NCBI GenBank assembly: GCA_934718065.1
Contig: CAKUZR010000016.1
Coordinates: 1 to 45,554 of the forward strand
Direction of reading: 5' to 3'
DNA from: an uncultured Treponema sp.
GTDB taxonomy: Bacteria > Spirochaetota > Spirochaetia > Treponematales > Treponemataceae
Length of the DNA: 45,554 nucleotides
Shown: in pieces, positions 23,797 through 32,937 of the stretch
Position numbering within the stretch: the stretch's first letter is position 1
Layout: each line of letters opens with the position of its first letter
Notes under the pieces: model-generated
The model's database searches: none
Told to the model about the DNA's origin: nothing
What the model saw: only the letters and a program-made list of their open reading frames with translations
Program-made: the position numbers and the translations under genes

Positions 23797-25017
23797 ATGA
23801 AAAAACGTTCGCTTGAAAATTATATAAAAAAAATCTCATCGTTTTATTCTGTGTTGCTTCTTACTGGACCAAGGCAGACTGGAAAGACTACTTTGCTGAA
23901 AATGTGTTCTGACGCTGACCGGAAATATGTAACATTGGATACTTTTGAAAACCGAAGCCTTGCCCAGAATGATCCGGAGCTTTTTCTTCAGCGTTACAAG
24001 CCGCCTGTTTTAATAGACGAGATTCAATATGCTCCAAATTTGCTTCCGTACATAAAGGCTAATGTTGATTCAAGTGGCAATCCGGGCGACTATTGGCTTA
24101 CAGGAAGCCAGCAGTTTCTTCTTATGAAGAATTTAAGTGAAAGTCTTGCTGGCAGAGTTGCAGTTTTATCTTTGCAGGGATTTTCACAGGAAGAAAAGGT
24201 GCAGAATTTTTCAGGCTTAAGTTTTCTGCCTTCCATGGACTATATTCAGAAAAAGGAATCCATTTCAACGCCGATGGATTTGATGCAAGTTTATCATGAA
24301 ATATGGAAAGGTTCTTATCCAAAGCTTTGCTGTGGCGATGACTGGTTTTGGCAGAGTTATTATGATTCATATATTCAGACTTATATTGAGCGGGATATAA
24401 GGCAGTTGCTGAATGTTGGAAATGAAATAATATTCCAGAGGTTCATGCAGGTTTTGGCGTCAAGAACAGGAAATCTTTTGAACTATGCGGATATCGCCCG
24501 TGATGTTGGAATCGCTCTTTCAACTGCAAAATCGTGGATTTCTGTTCTGGAAACCAGCGGAATTATTTTTTTGCTGAGGCCGTATTTCAATAATCTTACA
24601 AACAGGGCGATAAAAACGCCTAAAATCTACTTTTTCGATACAGGGCTTGTAAGCTTTTTATGCGGATGGACTAGCGCGCAGACTCTTGAGCGTGGGTCTA
24701 TGAGCGGAAATATTTTTGAAAATTACTGCGTTTCTGAAATTATGAAATCATATCTTCATAATGGAAAAAATCCTGCATTTTATTATTACCGCGACAAGGA
24801 CAACCGGGAAATAGACCTATTAATAGAAGAAAACGGTGTTTTGTATCCAGTTGAAATAAAAAAGAAGAGCAATCCTGACAAGGATGACATAAAATCTTTT
24901 GGTGTTGTTGAAAATGTTCTGAAAAAAGAGCGTGGCGAAGGAGCTGTTGTTTGCATGGCTTCAACACATCTTCCAATTACAGAAAATGTGACTGCGATTC
25001 CTGTCTGGTATATTTAA
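23797..25017 (+). CDS. DUF4143 P-loop ATPase (COG1373)
   Basis: A 406-residue AAA-type ATPase with Walker A GPRQTGKTTLL, Walker B PPVLIDEIQYAP, LTGSQQFLLM as sensor, and the C-terminal DUF4143 nuclease-like part (YYYRDKDNREIDLLIEENG, then PVEIKKKSN; the D and E-x-K fit a PD-(D/E)XK fold). The family is common, often in many copies per genome, and its function is not established. A second member lies at 41279-42442. Both are monocistronic and both start just after a long perfect palindrome. Confidence 0.9.
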   Translation: MKKRSLENYIKKISSFYSVLLLTGPRQTGKTTLLKMCSDADRKYVTLDTFENRSLAQNDPELFLQRYKPPVLIDEIQYAPNLLPYIKANVDSSGNPGDYWLTGSQQFLLMKNLSESLAGRVAVLSLQGFSQEEKVQNFSGLSFLPSMDYIQKKESISTPMDLMQVYHEIWKGSYPKLCCGDDWFWQSYYDSYIQTYIERDIRQLLNVGNEIIFQRFMQVLASRTGNLLNYADIARDVGIALSTAKSWISVLETSGIIFLLRPYFNNLTNRAIKTPKIYFFDTGLVSFLCGWTSAQTLERGSMSGNIFENYCVSEIMKSYLHNGKNPAFYYYRDKDNREIDLLIEENGVLYPVEIKKKSNPDKDDIKSFGVVENVLKKERGEGAVVCMASTHLPITENVTAIPVWYI

Positions 25018-25053
25018 ATGTCACCGCATGAATGACAGAACTCAGGATATTAG

Positions 25054-25083
25054 TTACAAAGACAAAGAATTCTATGCTATAAT
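25054..25083 (+). promoter_or_regulatory. Promoter of the hsdR remnant and downstream unit
   Basis: TTACAA (25054-25059) and TATAAT (25078-25083), 18 bases apart, before ATG 25117. It could now serve the nuclease/ABC-ATPase pair downstream. Confidence 0.5.
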
Positions 25084-25116
25084 CTTCTCGTGACTTTTTG
25101 TTATAAGACGATAGTT

Positions 25117-25299
25117 ATGAGTGATTTTTCATTTTTACAAGCATTCTGGTCAGATTCTGCTAAGACTTTAGATTTTGCAGAAAAATATGTTTATTCTGCT
25201 CATGCTTCAAGCAAAAATAAATCTGGCTTGTTTGTTGAACTGATGGTTCGGGAAATCATGCGAATTGAAAATATTCCTGTAAGTTTCCGAACATCATGA
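25117..25299 (+). pseudogene. hsdR N-terminal remnant
   Basis: Encodes MSDFSFLQAFWSDSAKTLDF, then AEKYVYSAHASSKNKSGLF and VELMVREIM, which matches the N-terminal region (DUF4145-like) of type I restriction subunit R. It stops after 60 residues; the nuclease and helicase parts are gone. It runs straight into an hsdS tail, as expected after deletion of most of an hsdR-M-S locus. Confidence 0.65.
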
Positions 25300-25433
25300 A
25301 ATTGTCCGCATACTAGACACCGTCTTGAAAAAAAACGACCGCAAAAGAATCCGTAGAAGAAGTGCTGAAGCGGATAGACCTGCTGAAAAAATCTATTCTG
25401 GCAAGAGTGTTCAGAGGGGGAGTTGTAAATTGA
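25298..25433 (+). pseudogene. hsdS C-terminal remnant with frameshifts
   Basis: The translation EIVRILDTVLKK continues, after a shift at a run of eight A, as KESVEEVLKRIDLLKKSILA then RVFRG. This is the well-known coiled tail of type I specificity subunits, which normally ends RGEL. One extra G in a run of five moves that end out of frame. The stop at 25431-25433 overlaps the TTG start of the next gene. Confidence 0.7.
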
Positions 25434-26458
25434 GTTATTTCTTCAAAAATACAGAAAGAACAAGAGAAAAAGCTTCTGATTATGAAACATTTGCAGCCCT
25501 TTTTATGTTAGGTACTTATTCTAGAAAAAATAAGGTCGAATATATATTAATAGACAGTTTCAATGATATTTCTGCTGCAAATAAAGATATTTCAGAAATA
25601 TATGATATACAATCAAAAGGATATAAACAAATTTCATTAGGAAATATTGGAAGATTCTTATACACCTTATTGAAAAATTATCAGACAGATTTTCCATTTA
25701 AGGAATTTATTTTATTTTTGGAAACTATAGATTCTAAATATATTAATACTGATACAAGAATATTACATTTTTCTGATTTCAAAAATGAATATCATAAAAA
25801 TATAATAAATGGATTATATAAAGAAATACAAAAACGAGAAAAAATAGAAATAAATGATTTGTTAAAAAAGCAAATTGATAATTTTTTAAGGCTTGTGATT
25901 TTTGTAATAAATCCTTCAACAAAAGCTGAGGCTGTAATTAATTTAATTCCGATAAAAAAACCTGCAAACTCTATAGATGATTTTTATATTTCAATTTTTA
26001 ATGAAATACGAGATATGCAATCTGCTAAGAAAAATATTTGCATTGAGAACAAAACTGTAAACTTGCCTTCTGAGATATTGCAATTTGAAAAGCATATTAC
26101 AAAAAAAGAAATAAATACTTTGCTAATAAATAGAATTATTGGAGTTAATTTATTTCAAGAAAAAAATATTCCTACTTCTCTTATACAATATTTTAACTTT
26201 ATAAAACTCGATATGAATGCTTATGAAGATTTTATACTTGATAGCTGTTCCGAATTATCAATCATGTTCTTTAATAAAAATAATAAGAGAAATATTTGGA
26301 TTCTTTTTTTCTTTGTAATAGATATAATTGATAATAATCCAAATAAAGATATAAATGATTTATTGAAAATGATAGATAAGGTTAAGATAGACAGGGCCGG
26401 AATATCGATAAAAACTGTCGCGTATTTGATTTCAAGAATTAAAGAGGGGAAAAAATGA
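25430..26458 (+). CDS. Nuclease-like (QxK) protein of a two-gene unit
   Basis: A 342-residue protein with no family I can name. Near the N-terminus, EYILIDSFNDISAAN followed by EIYDIQSKGYKQISL has the D...QxK pattern of the PD-(D/E)XK variant seen in DUF4297/Cap4-type nucleases; ISLGNIGRFLYTLLKNY follows. The rest is helical and AT-rich. I use TTG 25430, since AGAGGGGGAG is well placed and the sequence upstream belongs to the hsdS remnant. Its stop overlaps the ATG of the ABC-ATPase gene (ATGA). By analogy with Lamassu-Cap4 and ABC-3C systems this would be the effector. That role is inference. Confidence 0.6.
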   Translation: MSYFFKNTERTREKASDYETFAALFMLGTYSRKNKVEYILIDSFNDISAANKDISEIYDIQSKGYKQISLGNIGRFLYTLLKNYQTDFPFKEFILFLETIDSKYINTDTRILHFSDFKNEYHKNIINGLYKEIQKREKIEINDLLKKQIDNFLRLVIFVINPSTKAEAVINLIPIKKPANSIDDFYISIFNEIRDMQSAKKNICIENKTVNLPSEILQFEKHITKKEINTLLINRIIGVNLFQEKNIPTSLIQYFNFIKLDMNAYEDFILDSCSELSIMFFNKNNKRNIWILFFFVIDIIDNNPNKDINDLLKMIDKVKIDRAGISIKTVAYLISRIKEGKK

Positions 26459-28074
26459 CTATATTAAAAGTTGCGGTTGGTAATGAAAAAGAAGCCTTTA
26501 TTGAAGAGCGTTTTACTGAAAATATAAATTTCATATTGAGTAATGAAAATAACCGTGGGAAAACTATAGTATTCCAATCTTTAATGTATGCAATTGGAAA
26601 TGAACCAATTTTTCCAAAGGGGTTTATCGCTGAAAATTATTATCATTATTGTGAATTTTCTCATAATCAAAAAAAATATAAAGTTTTAAGAAAAAGGTTT
26701 ACATTTATAATTAAAGATAAAGAAAAAGAGGCAAGTTCTTTATTATATTGTAACTCTATAGAGGAATTTAGGGACTGGTTTGATAAAAATATTTATTCAT
26801 TACCAAAATTTAGAAATGATAATGGAATCACGAAAGCAGATTTACCACTATTTTATCAATTGTTTTTTTTACCGCAAGATGGCAGAAAGACTTCAAATAT
26901 AATAAATCATGGATTTAGAAATAAAAACGATTTTGTTTCATTGGTAAAGGCATTACTTATTCCAGAAGATGAGGATTTAGATTACGAAATCTTCAAGGAG
27001 TTAAAGAGTAAGAAAAAGAAATTAGAATCAGATATAAATGTTTTAGTTCAGAAGAGCGAATTTATCAAGAATTATAAAGACATTGCTGCAAATGTTTTTT
27101 CGAGTGTTGATAAGATTGAATCTGAACGAATTGAAAAAGAAATAGCAGAATTAAATAAGGAAATAGCAGAAATTTCAAATAAAATTCGAAGAGAGGATAA
27201 TAGAAAAAATAAATTGATATCTTTACTCACAGAATTAAATTCTGCCAATCGATTATTAACGGAAGGAAAATTAGTTTGTGCTGAATGTGGAAGTAATAAA
27301 ATAGTATTTGATATTAATGATGCGAAGTTTGATTTAACGAATGATTATGTTAGAAATCAGATTATAAACTCTGTAAGAAATAAGATAGAAGAAAAATTTC
27401 AATTGTCAGATGATTTGTCAAACAAGAAATATAAATTAAAGGAAAAGCTTGAAGAATTGCTTATATCTCAACCTCATGAAGTATCTGATTATTTATTATT
27501 TAAAGTTGAAATTGAAAAGACAAAAGAAACGAATGAACAAATTAATGTAAAACATAGCGAAATAGATAATATAAATAATCAAATTAAAACAATTGAAGAA
27601 AAAGAAAATAAAAGGAATGGTGATGTAAAAAAGCTTTATGAAAATCTTTTATATCAAATGAGAGAAGCTGTCAGAAAAATAGATCCTAACAGTGCGTTTT
27701 TCATTGATGATTTATTTACAAAAAATAAAGAAAATTTTTCTGGCAGTGAAGGACAGATTTTTTATTTTGCAAAATTATATGTACTTGTCACTTTCTTAAA
27801 GCTGCCATTCCCTATTATTATTGATTCTTTCAGAGATGGTGAATTATCATCTAATAGGGAACAAATAATGCTAGAAGAATTTTCGAAATTAGATAATCAG
27901 GTAATTCTTTCGGCAACACTTAAGAATGAAGAATACGATGTTAGTAAATATCAAAAGTATTCAAAAATTCATGTTATAGATTACAGTGCAGTTGAAGATT
28001 GTAAATTATTGAAATACTCATATGTTTCAGACTTTATGAAAATTATTACAGATTTTGGTATTGAAATTGCATAA
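26455..28074 (+). CDS. SMC/Rad50-like ABC ATPase with CxxC hook
   Basis: A 539-residue ABC ATPase. The P-loop is unusual (LSNENNRGKTIVFQSLMY), with asparagines where glycines are usual. A coiled coil (about 185-400) is broken by CAECGSNK, a possible zinc hook. The signature FSGSEGQIFYFAKL, Walker B FPIIIDSFRDGE and switch QVILSATLKNEE follow. This layout is that of small SMC-like ATPases in conflict systems (Lamassu LmuB, ABC-3C). It overlaps the QxK gene by four bases and precedes Fic by 12. No third small component was found. Confidence 0.75.
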   Translation: MTILKVAVGNEKEAFIEERFTENINFILSNENNRGKTIVFQSLMYAIGNEPIFPKGFIAENYYHYCEFSHNQKKYKVLRKRFTFIIKDKEKEASSLLYCNSIEEFRDWFDKNIYSLPKFRNDNGITKADLPLFYQLFFLPQDGRKTSNIINHGFRNKNDFVSLVKALLIPEDEDLDYEIFKELKSKKKKLESDINVLVQKSEFIKNYKDIAANVFSSVDKIESERIEKEIAELNKEIAEISNKIRREDNRKNKLISLLTELNSANRLLTEGKLVCAECGSNKIVFDINDAKFDLTNDYVRNQIINSVRNKIEEKFQLSDDLSNKKYKLKEKLEELLISQPHEVSDYLLFKVEIEKTKETNEQINVKHSEIDNINNQIKTIEEKENKRNGDVKKLYENLLYQMREAVRKIDPNSAFFIDDLFTKNKENFSGSEGQIFYFAKLYVLVTFLKLPFPIIIDSFRDGELSSNREQIMLEEFSKLDNQVILSATLKNEEYDVSKYQKYSKIHVIDYSAVEDCKLLKYSYVSDFMKIITDFGIEIA

Positions 28075-28086
28075 ACCGAGGTATTA

Positions 28087-29184
28087 ATGTCCAAAGAAAA
28101 AACATCTCCATTTGAAATAGACTTTGACTCATACATCCTCCAGAGTGAACCTGCCAAGCAGGAAAATGGAAAGCTCTGGCATATTGCTATTGGTTTGCAG
28201 CAGGTGGATGGGCTTAATCCTTCTAAATATCTTTATGAAACGGCAAAGCGGAATATTGATGGCGAAATTACCATAGAAGAAGCCAGGCAGCTTATTGATT
28301 CCTATTACGAAACCCAGCAGGGAAGAACAGAAGATGATGATGGTGCAGAAGAGGCTGATAAAGTTTCTGTCCGTATCCGCGAAATTCTTGCAGAAAAAAC
28401 ATTCAGTTTTACACCAGATTTATTGCTTTCGATTCATAAGAGACTTTTTACAGGTGTTTTTTACAAGGTGAATGCTGGTCGATTCAGAGATTATAATATT
28501 TCAAAACGAGAATGGGTGCTTGACGGAGAGTCAGTTCTTTATGCCAATGCCGATATGATCCGACAGACTCTTGAATATGATTTTGGACAGGAAAAGACTT
28601 TTGATTATTCTAAGATTTCCAAAGAAGAGGCTGTAAAACATCTTGCTCGCTTTATTGCAAATATATGGCAAATACATCCGTTTGGTGAGGGAAACACACG
28701 AACAACTGCGGTTTTCACTATTAAATATTTGAATTCGCTTGGCTTTGAAGTAAACAATGAACCATTTGAAAATAACAGCTGGTATTTCCGCAATGCTTTG
28801 GTGCGTGCAAATTATACGAACATGAACAAGGGCATCTACATGAATACAGATTATCTGGAAAAGTTCTTCCGTAATCTCTTGCTGGGTGAACATAATGAGC
28901 TTAAAAACAGATTTTGTCATATCAGAGCGCAAAATCTGCCTGTAAATGATAAAAATCCCGAAAATAAAGGTAAAAATCTGCCTGTAAATCTGCCTGTAAA
29001 TAAAACGCAGCGTGCAATTTTAGAATTATTGCTGGAAAATAATCGTTATACTTATGATGAGCTTGCGGCAAAAATTAATAAGACAAGAGAAACTGTCAGA
29101 ATAAATTTGAGGACTTTGGAAGAAATGAAGCTGCTAGTCAGGGATGGTGCTGATAAAAATGGTTTCTGGATAGTACGTACTTGA
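28087..29184 (+). CDS. Fic-domain protein with winged helix
   Basis: A 365-residue Fic protein with the catalytic loop HPFGEGNTRTTAVF (about 197-210); Fic enzymes transfer AMP or related groups to proteins. Upstream residues FTGVFYKVNAGRFRDYNI match the usual Fic N-terminal part. A C-terminal winged helix (KTQRAILELLLENNRYTYDE) is joined by a linker repeating NLPVN three times. Fic genes of this type commonly lie within type I restriction loci, so this one may be a survivor of the hsd locus whose remnants lie at 25117-25433. Confidence 0.85.
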   Translation: MSKEKTSPFEIDFDSYILQSEPAKQENGKLWHIAIGLQQVDGLNPSKYLYETAKRNIDGEITIEEARQLIDSYYETQQGRTEDDDGAEEADKVSVRIREILAEKTFSFTPDLLLSIHKRLFTGVFYKVNAGRFRDYNISKREWVLDGESVLYANADMIRQTLEYDFGQEKTFDYSKISKEEAVKHLARFIANIWQIHPFGEGNTRTTAVFTIKYLNSLGFEVNNEPFENNSWYFRNALVRANYTNMNKGIYMNTDYLEKFFRNLLLGEHNELKNRFCHIRAQNLPVNDKNPENKGKNLPVNLPVNKTQRAILELLLENNRYTYDELAAKINKTRETVRINLRTLEEMKLLVRDGADKNGFWIVRT

Positions 29185-29278
29185 GGCGGAAACTTCCTCC
29201 ATTTGACAATTTTTTGATGGTTCTATATATTGATGTTGTCCGATTTCGGACGTGATATTTTTTTGCTTCAAGGTTTTT

Positions 29279-30607
29279 ATGAATATCAAGCTTTCTGACC
29301 ATTTTACTTTCGGGCGGCTGATCCGGTTTACGCTTCCGTCGATTGGAATGATGGTTTTTACTTCGATTTACAGTGTTGTTGACGGTTTTTTCGTTTCAAA
29401 TTTTGTGGGAAAGACTGCTTTTGCCAGCGTGAATTTGATTTATCCGGTTGTGATGATGTTTTCTTCGGTTGGATTTATGATTGGAACTGGCGGTACTGCG
29501 CTGGTTGCAAAGTTTCTGGGCGAGGGCGACAGGAAACGCGCGGACGAGACTTTTTCCCTGCTGGTTTATTTTCTGATTGGGTTGGGAATTGTTGTTTCTG
29601 CTTTTTCAATGTTTTTTATGCCAAAAATCGCATCTCTTCTTGGCGCGGAAGGGCAGCTTCTTGAAAATGCGGTGTTATATGGAAGAATTCTTTGCGGCTC
29701 GCTCACTTTTTTTATGCTTCAGACTTCGTTCCAGACTTTTCTGATTGCGGCGGAGCGGCCGACGATGGGTTTTGTTCTTACGGTTTCCGCCGGAGTTACG
29801 AATATGGTTCTGGACGCGCTTTTTGTGGCGGTCTTCAAATGGGGGCTTGCAGGCGCGGCTGTTGCGACTTTTGTCAGCCAGACTGTGGGCGGGCTTGTTC
29901 CGCTTCTGTATTTTTTCAGCCCGAACAAGTCTTTGCTGCGGCTCGGAAAGCCTAAGTGGGATTCGGTGGTTCTTTTCAAGACTTTCACCAACGGTTCTTC
30001 GGAGCTTCTTTCAAATATTGCTATGTCGTTTGTGAGCATTCTGTACAATTTCCAGCTTATCCGGCTTGCGGGTGAAAACGGAATTGCGGCTTACGGCTGC
30101 ATTATGTACGTGGGATTTATTTTCGCGGCTGTTTTTCTTGGCTGGGGAATTGGAACTTCGCCGATTGTCAGCTATCATTACGGCGCGGAAAACACGGCGG
30201 AACTGCATAATCTTTTTGTGAAGAATATTATCGTGGTGGGATTTTTCGGGCTTGTGCTTTTTGTCCTTGCGGAAGCGCTGGCTGTTCCTATGTCAAAATT
30301 TTTCACCGGCTACGATTCAGAGCTTTTTGAGCTTACCAAGCGCGCGTTCCGGCTTTATTCGTTTTCAATTCTGCTTATGGGCTTCAATATGAGCGGCTCG
30401 GCGTTTTTTACCGCTCTGAACAACGGATTCATTTCAGCCCTGATTTCTTTTATGCGCACTCTGGTTTTTCAGGTTGCCTGCGTCCTTCTGCTTCCGCTTT
30501 TCTGGGGAACGGACGGAATCTGGATAAGCGGCATTTTTTATGAAATTCTTTCCGCCGCTGTTGTCGCCGTCTGCTTTTTGAAATTCAGGAAGAGGTACGG
30601 GTATTAG
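29279..30607 (+). CDS. MATE-family efflux protein
   Basis: A 442-residue membrane protein with about 12 hydrophobic segments in two halves. MATE features include FTLPSIGMMVFTSIYSVVDG near the start (read as RFTLPSIGMMV), GFMIGTGGTALVAKFLGEGD and GWGIGTSPIVSYHYGAEN. It would export drugs or metabolites with Na+ or H+. I use ATG 29279 (AAGG upstream). The MarR gene at 23216 may once have adjoined it; the DNA between is accessory. Confidence 0.88.
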   Translation: MNIKLSDHFTFGRLIRFTLPSIGMMVFTSIYSVVDGFFVSNFVGKTAFASVNLIYPVVMMFSSVGFMIGTGGTALVAKFLGEGDRKRADETFSLLVYFLIGLGIVVSAFSMFFMPKIASLLGAEGQLLENAVLYGRILCGSLTFFMLQTSFQTFLIAAERPTMGFVLTVSAGVTNMVLDALFVAVFKWGLAGAAVATFVSQTVGGLVPLLYFFSPNKSLLRLGKPKWDSVVLFKTFTNGSSELLSNIAMSFVSILYNFQLIRLAGENGIAAYGCIMYVGFIFAAVFLGWGIGTSPIVSYHYGAENTAELHNLFVKNIIVVGFFGLVLFVLAEALAVPMSKFFTGYDSELFELTKRAFRLYSFSILLMGFNMSGSAFFTALNNGFISALISFMRTLVFQVACVLLLPLFWGTDGIWISGIFYEILSAAVVAVCFLKFRKRYGY

Positions 30608-30653
30608 GGGAAAATTAAATTTTATGGTATACTAATAGGCAAGGGGGATTAAT

Positions 30654-30857
30654 ATGCCGTGTATTTCTAGTTTTTATGGACTTTTAATTTATATGTATGG
30701 AGATGACCACAATCCGCCTCATTTTCATATTAACTATGGCGGAAAATGGTCTGTTTGTGATTTTGATGGAAATATATAGAAGGTGATTTGCCTCCTGCAA
30801 AACAGAAACTTGTAAGCGCCTGAGCTGAAATTCATAAAAAATCAGCAGTATTTTAAG
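30654..30857 (+). pseudogene. Broken DUF4160 gene
   Basis: Starts well (GGGGG ribosome site; MPCISSFYGLLIYMYGDDHN, PPHFHINYGG) and matches the DUF4160 antitoxin-like family. It then meets TAG at 30777 through a two-base frameshift; the other frame continues EGDLPPAKQKLVSA, a TGA, then AEIHKK. The DUF2442 partner usually found downstream is absent. This remnant accounts for most of the gap 30608-30878. Confidence 0.75.
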
Positions 30858-30878
30858 TATGCGTAAAATGTTTTATCG

Positions 30879-31919
30879 CTACATCTCCTTAATCACAGCG
30901 AGCAGGGCGGCCACGTCTTCTTTTTGGGTTGCCCAGCTTGTGCAGAAGCGGATGACGGTGCGGGTTGCGTCGTATTTTTCCATGTAGCCGAACATTGCTT
31001 TTTGCGAGAGGGGCTTCAGCTTGGAGTTTTCGATTATAAAGAAGACTTGGTTTGTGGGCGAGTCCATGTAAAGGGGAAATCCGGCGTTTTTCAGCGCGTC
31101 TTTTATTTGGGCGGCAAAAATGTCGGCGTTTTTGCCGAGCTCAAAATACAGGCCGTTTCTGAAAAGCTCTGCGAACTGGATTCCTGCGATTCTTCCTTTT
31201 GCAAGCAGGGCTCCGTGCTGTTTTATTTGCGTTACGAAATGCGGAATTAATTCTGGATTTGGAACTACAACGGCTTCTCCGAAAAGCGCGCCGCATTTTG
31301 TTCCTCCGATGTAAAAAACGTCCGCGAGTTTTGCAAGGTCTTTCAGCGAAACGTCGTTTTCCAGGCTTCCCAGTGCGTAGGCAAGCCGCGCTCCATCAAC
31401 AAAGAGCGGGATTTTTCTTTTGCGGCAGACTTTTGAAATTTCTTCTAGTTCTTTTTTTGTGTACAATGTGCCGAATTCTGTTGGCTGTGAAATGTAGACC
31501 ATTCCCGGCTCGACCATGTGCGCGAAATTTCCGTCGTTGTAAAAATCTGTGATGTATGAATCAATTTCGTTCGCTTCAATTTTGCCGTTTTTCTGTTTAA
31601 GTGCAAGAACTTTGTGGCCGGTGTATTCAATTGCGCCGGCTTCGTGGACTGAAACGTGTCCTGTGTCCGCCGCGATTACGCCTTGCCATTTTCTCAGCAG
31701 GCAGTCAATCACGGTCATATTTGTCTGTGTGCCGCCGGTAAGAATTTGAATTTCAGCGTTTGACGCGCCGCAGGCTTTTTTTATCAACGTGCGGGCTTCT
31801 TCTGAAAATTCGTCCGAACCGTATCCGGCTGTGTGCAAAAAATTTGTTTCCGCAAGTTTCTTCAATATTAAAGGATGCGCGCCTTCCATGTAGTCTGACT
31901 GAAACGGCAAAAGTTCCAT
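30879..31919 (-). CDS. ltaE: Low-specificity threonine aldolase
   Basis: A 346-residue fold-type I PLP enzyme of the beta-eliminating lyase group. GGTQTNMTVIDCLL, HVSVHEAGAIEYTGHK, FVDGARLAYALGS and the PLP lysine in FYIGGTKCGALFGEA are typical. It splits threonine or allo-threonine to glycine and acetaldehyde. AGGAG precedes ATG 31919. Monocistronic. Lyases such as tryptophanase are longer and lack this pattern. Confidence 0.88.
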   Translation of the reverse strand: MELLPFQSDYMEGAHPLILKKLAETNFLHTAGYGSDEFSEEARTLIKKACGASNAEIQILTGGTQTNMTVIDCLLRKWQGVIAADTGHVSVHEAGAIEYTGHKVLALKQKNGKIEANEIDSYITDFYNDGNFAHMVEPGMVYISQPTEFGTLYTKKELEEISKVCRKRKIPLFVDGARLAYALGSLENDVSLKDLAKLADVFYIGGTKCGALFGEAVVVPNPELIPHFVTQIKQHGALLAKGRIAGIQFAELFRNGLYFELGKNADIFAAQIKDALKNAGFPLYMDSPTNQVFFIIENSKLKPLSQKAMFGYMEKYDATRTVIRFCTSWATQKEDVAALLAVIKEM

Positions 31920-31996
31920 TTTTTTCTCCTATTCTTGATTTTGATTTGATGAGCCTGTTGAACGTTGAACTAGCAGAAATCTCCTAAAAAATCTGT

Positions 31997-32467
31997 TCAT
32001 TTCCAGATTGCCGGGCTGCCTGTGTATTTTTCTCCGAGCCGGCTTGCCCAGCTTTCAACCCAGCAGAATGTGTATGGAACTCCGTATTTTTCGCGAAGTT
32101 CCCTGCATTTTTTCAGGCTGCCCCACATAATTGAGATTGCTCCCGGAATCAGCATCAGCGGCCCTAGAATCAGCGACTGGATTGTGTGCCCGTATTCGTG
32201 GACTGTAATCCGTCCGGCATAATCTTTGAGCGATTGCTCCGTTCCTCCTGCAAATTTTTGCAGTTCGTCGTTGCTTTCGTCCGCAGTGAAAATGAACATT
32301 CCCAGGCTTAGACCGCTAAGTGAATTCCATTTTGTGGCGATGTTTCCACGGTAAAAAAAGTGCGGATTTCGAATATTTGCAGCAAAAACCGCAAGTCCTG
32401 CCGCAGTCTGAATGAAGCCCCAGGTGCATTGAATCAAAATTTTTATAAAATACCAGATGTATTTCAT
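31997..32467 (-). CDS. Membrane protein with HExxH motif
   Basis: A 156-residue protein with two or three hydrophobic stretches (YIWYFIKILIQCTWGFIQTA, LGPLMLIPGAISIMWGSL) and the sequence HEYGHTIQS, a zinc-metalloprotease motif. Glu in CWVESWASRLGEKY could be a third ligand. It may be a small membrane-linked peptidase; no known family was recognised. GGAG precedes ATG 32467; a start 24 bases earlier lacks one. Confidence 0.6.
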   Translation of the reverse strand: MKYIWYFIKILIQCTWGFIQTAAGLAVFAANIRNPHFFYRGNIATKWNSLSGLSLGMFIFTADESNDELQKFAGGTEQSLKDYAGRITVHEYGHTIQSLILGPLMLIPGAISIMWGSLKKCRELREKYGVPYTFCWVESWASRLGEKYTGSPAIWK

Positions 32468-32565
32468 TATTCTCCATGCGTATTGTATCATATTTTTTGC
32501 GTCTGCGCGATATTTCCGCAGAATTAAAGTCCTGAAAATAAAAATGTTGGCTAGAAAATTAAATG

Positions 32566-32594
32566 TTGACTATAAATTAAATAAATGTTATCAT
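32566..32594 (+). promoter_or_regulatory. Promoter of the toxin-antitoxin pair
   Basis: TTGACT (32566-32571) and TATCAT (32589-32594), 17 bases apart, 51 bases before the antitoxin ATG. Confidence 0.6.
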
Positions 32595-32645
32595 TTGTAT
32601 AGTTTTAGTACGATTTTTTTATGGTGATTTTTAAAGGAGGTGGCT

Positions 32646-32918
32646 ATGTGCAGAACATCGATTTATGAGGCTAGGAACAATCTTTCCAATTTTGTGAAAA
32701 TTGCGGAGGGCGGCGAGCCGGTTGAACTTACGCGCTACGACAAGCCTGTCGCCGTGATTATCAGCTACGAGGAATTTGAAAGGAAAAATGAAAAACGTTC
32801 ATTAATGGAAAGAATTAATGAACTGAAGCGAGAATATTCTGATGTAGTGAATGATGAAGGAATTCCTACAAGAGAAAAGGAATATTTTAATCCAAACAAG
32901 GTAATTTTTGAGGAATAA
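32646..32918 (+). CDS. Phd/YefM-type antitoxin
   Basis: A 90-residue antitoxin. The N-terminal Phd/YefM fold is clear (TSIYEARNNLSNFVKIAEGG, then TRYDKPVAVIISYEEFER); the C-terminus is charged and would wrap the toxin. AAAGGAGG precedes ATG 32646; a GTG six bases earlier overlaps that site. It binds its own promoter in known cases. The PIN toxin gene follows after 19 bases. Confidence 0.88.
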   Translation: MCRTSIYEARNNLSNFVKIAEGGEPVELTRYDKPVAVIISYEEFERKNEKRSLMERINELKREYSDVVNDEGIPTREKEYFNPNKVIFEE

Positions 32919-32937
32919 AATCCTAAGGAGTCTGAAA

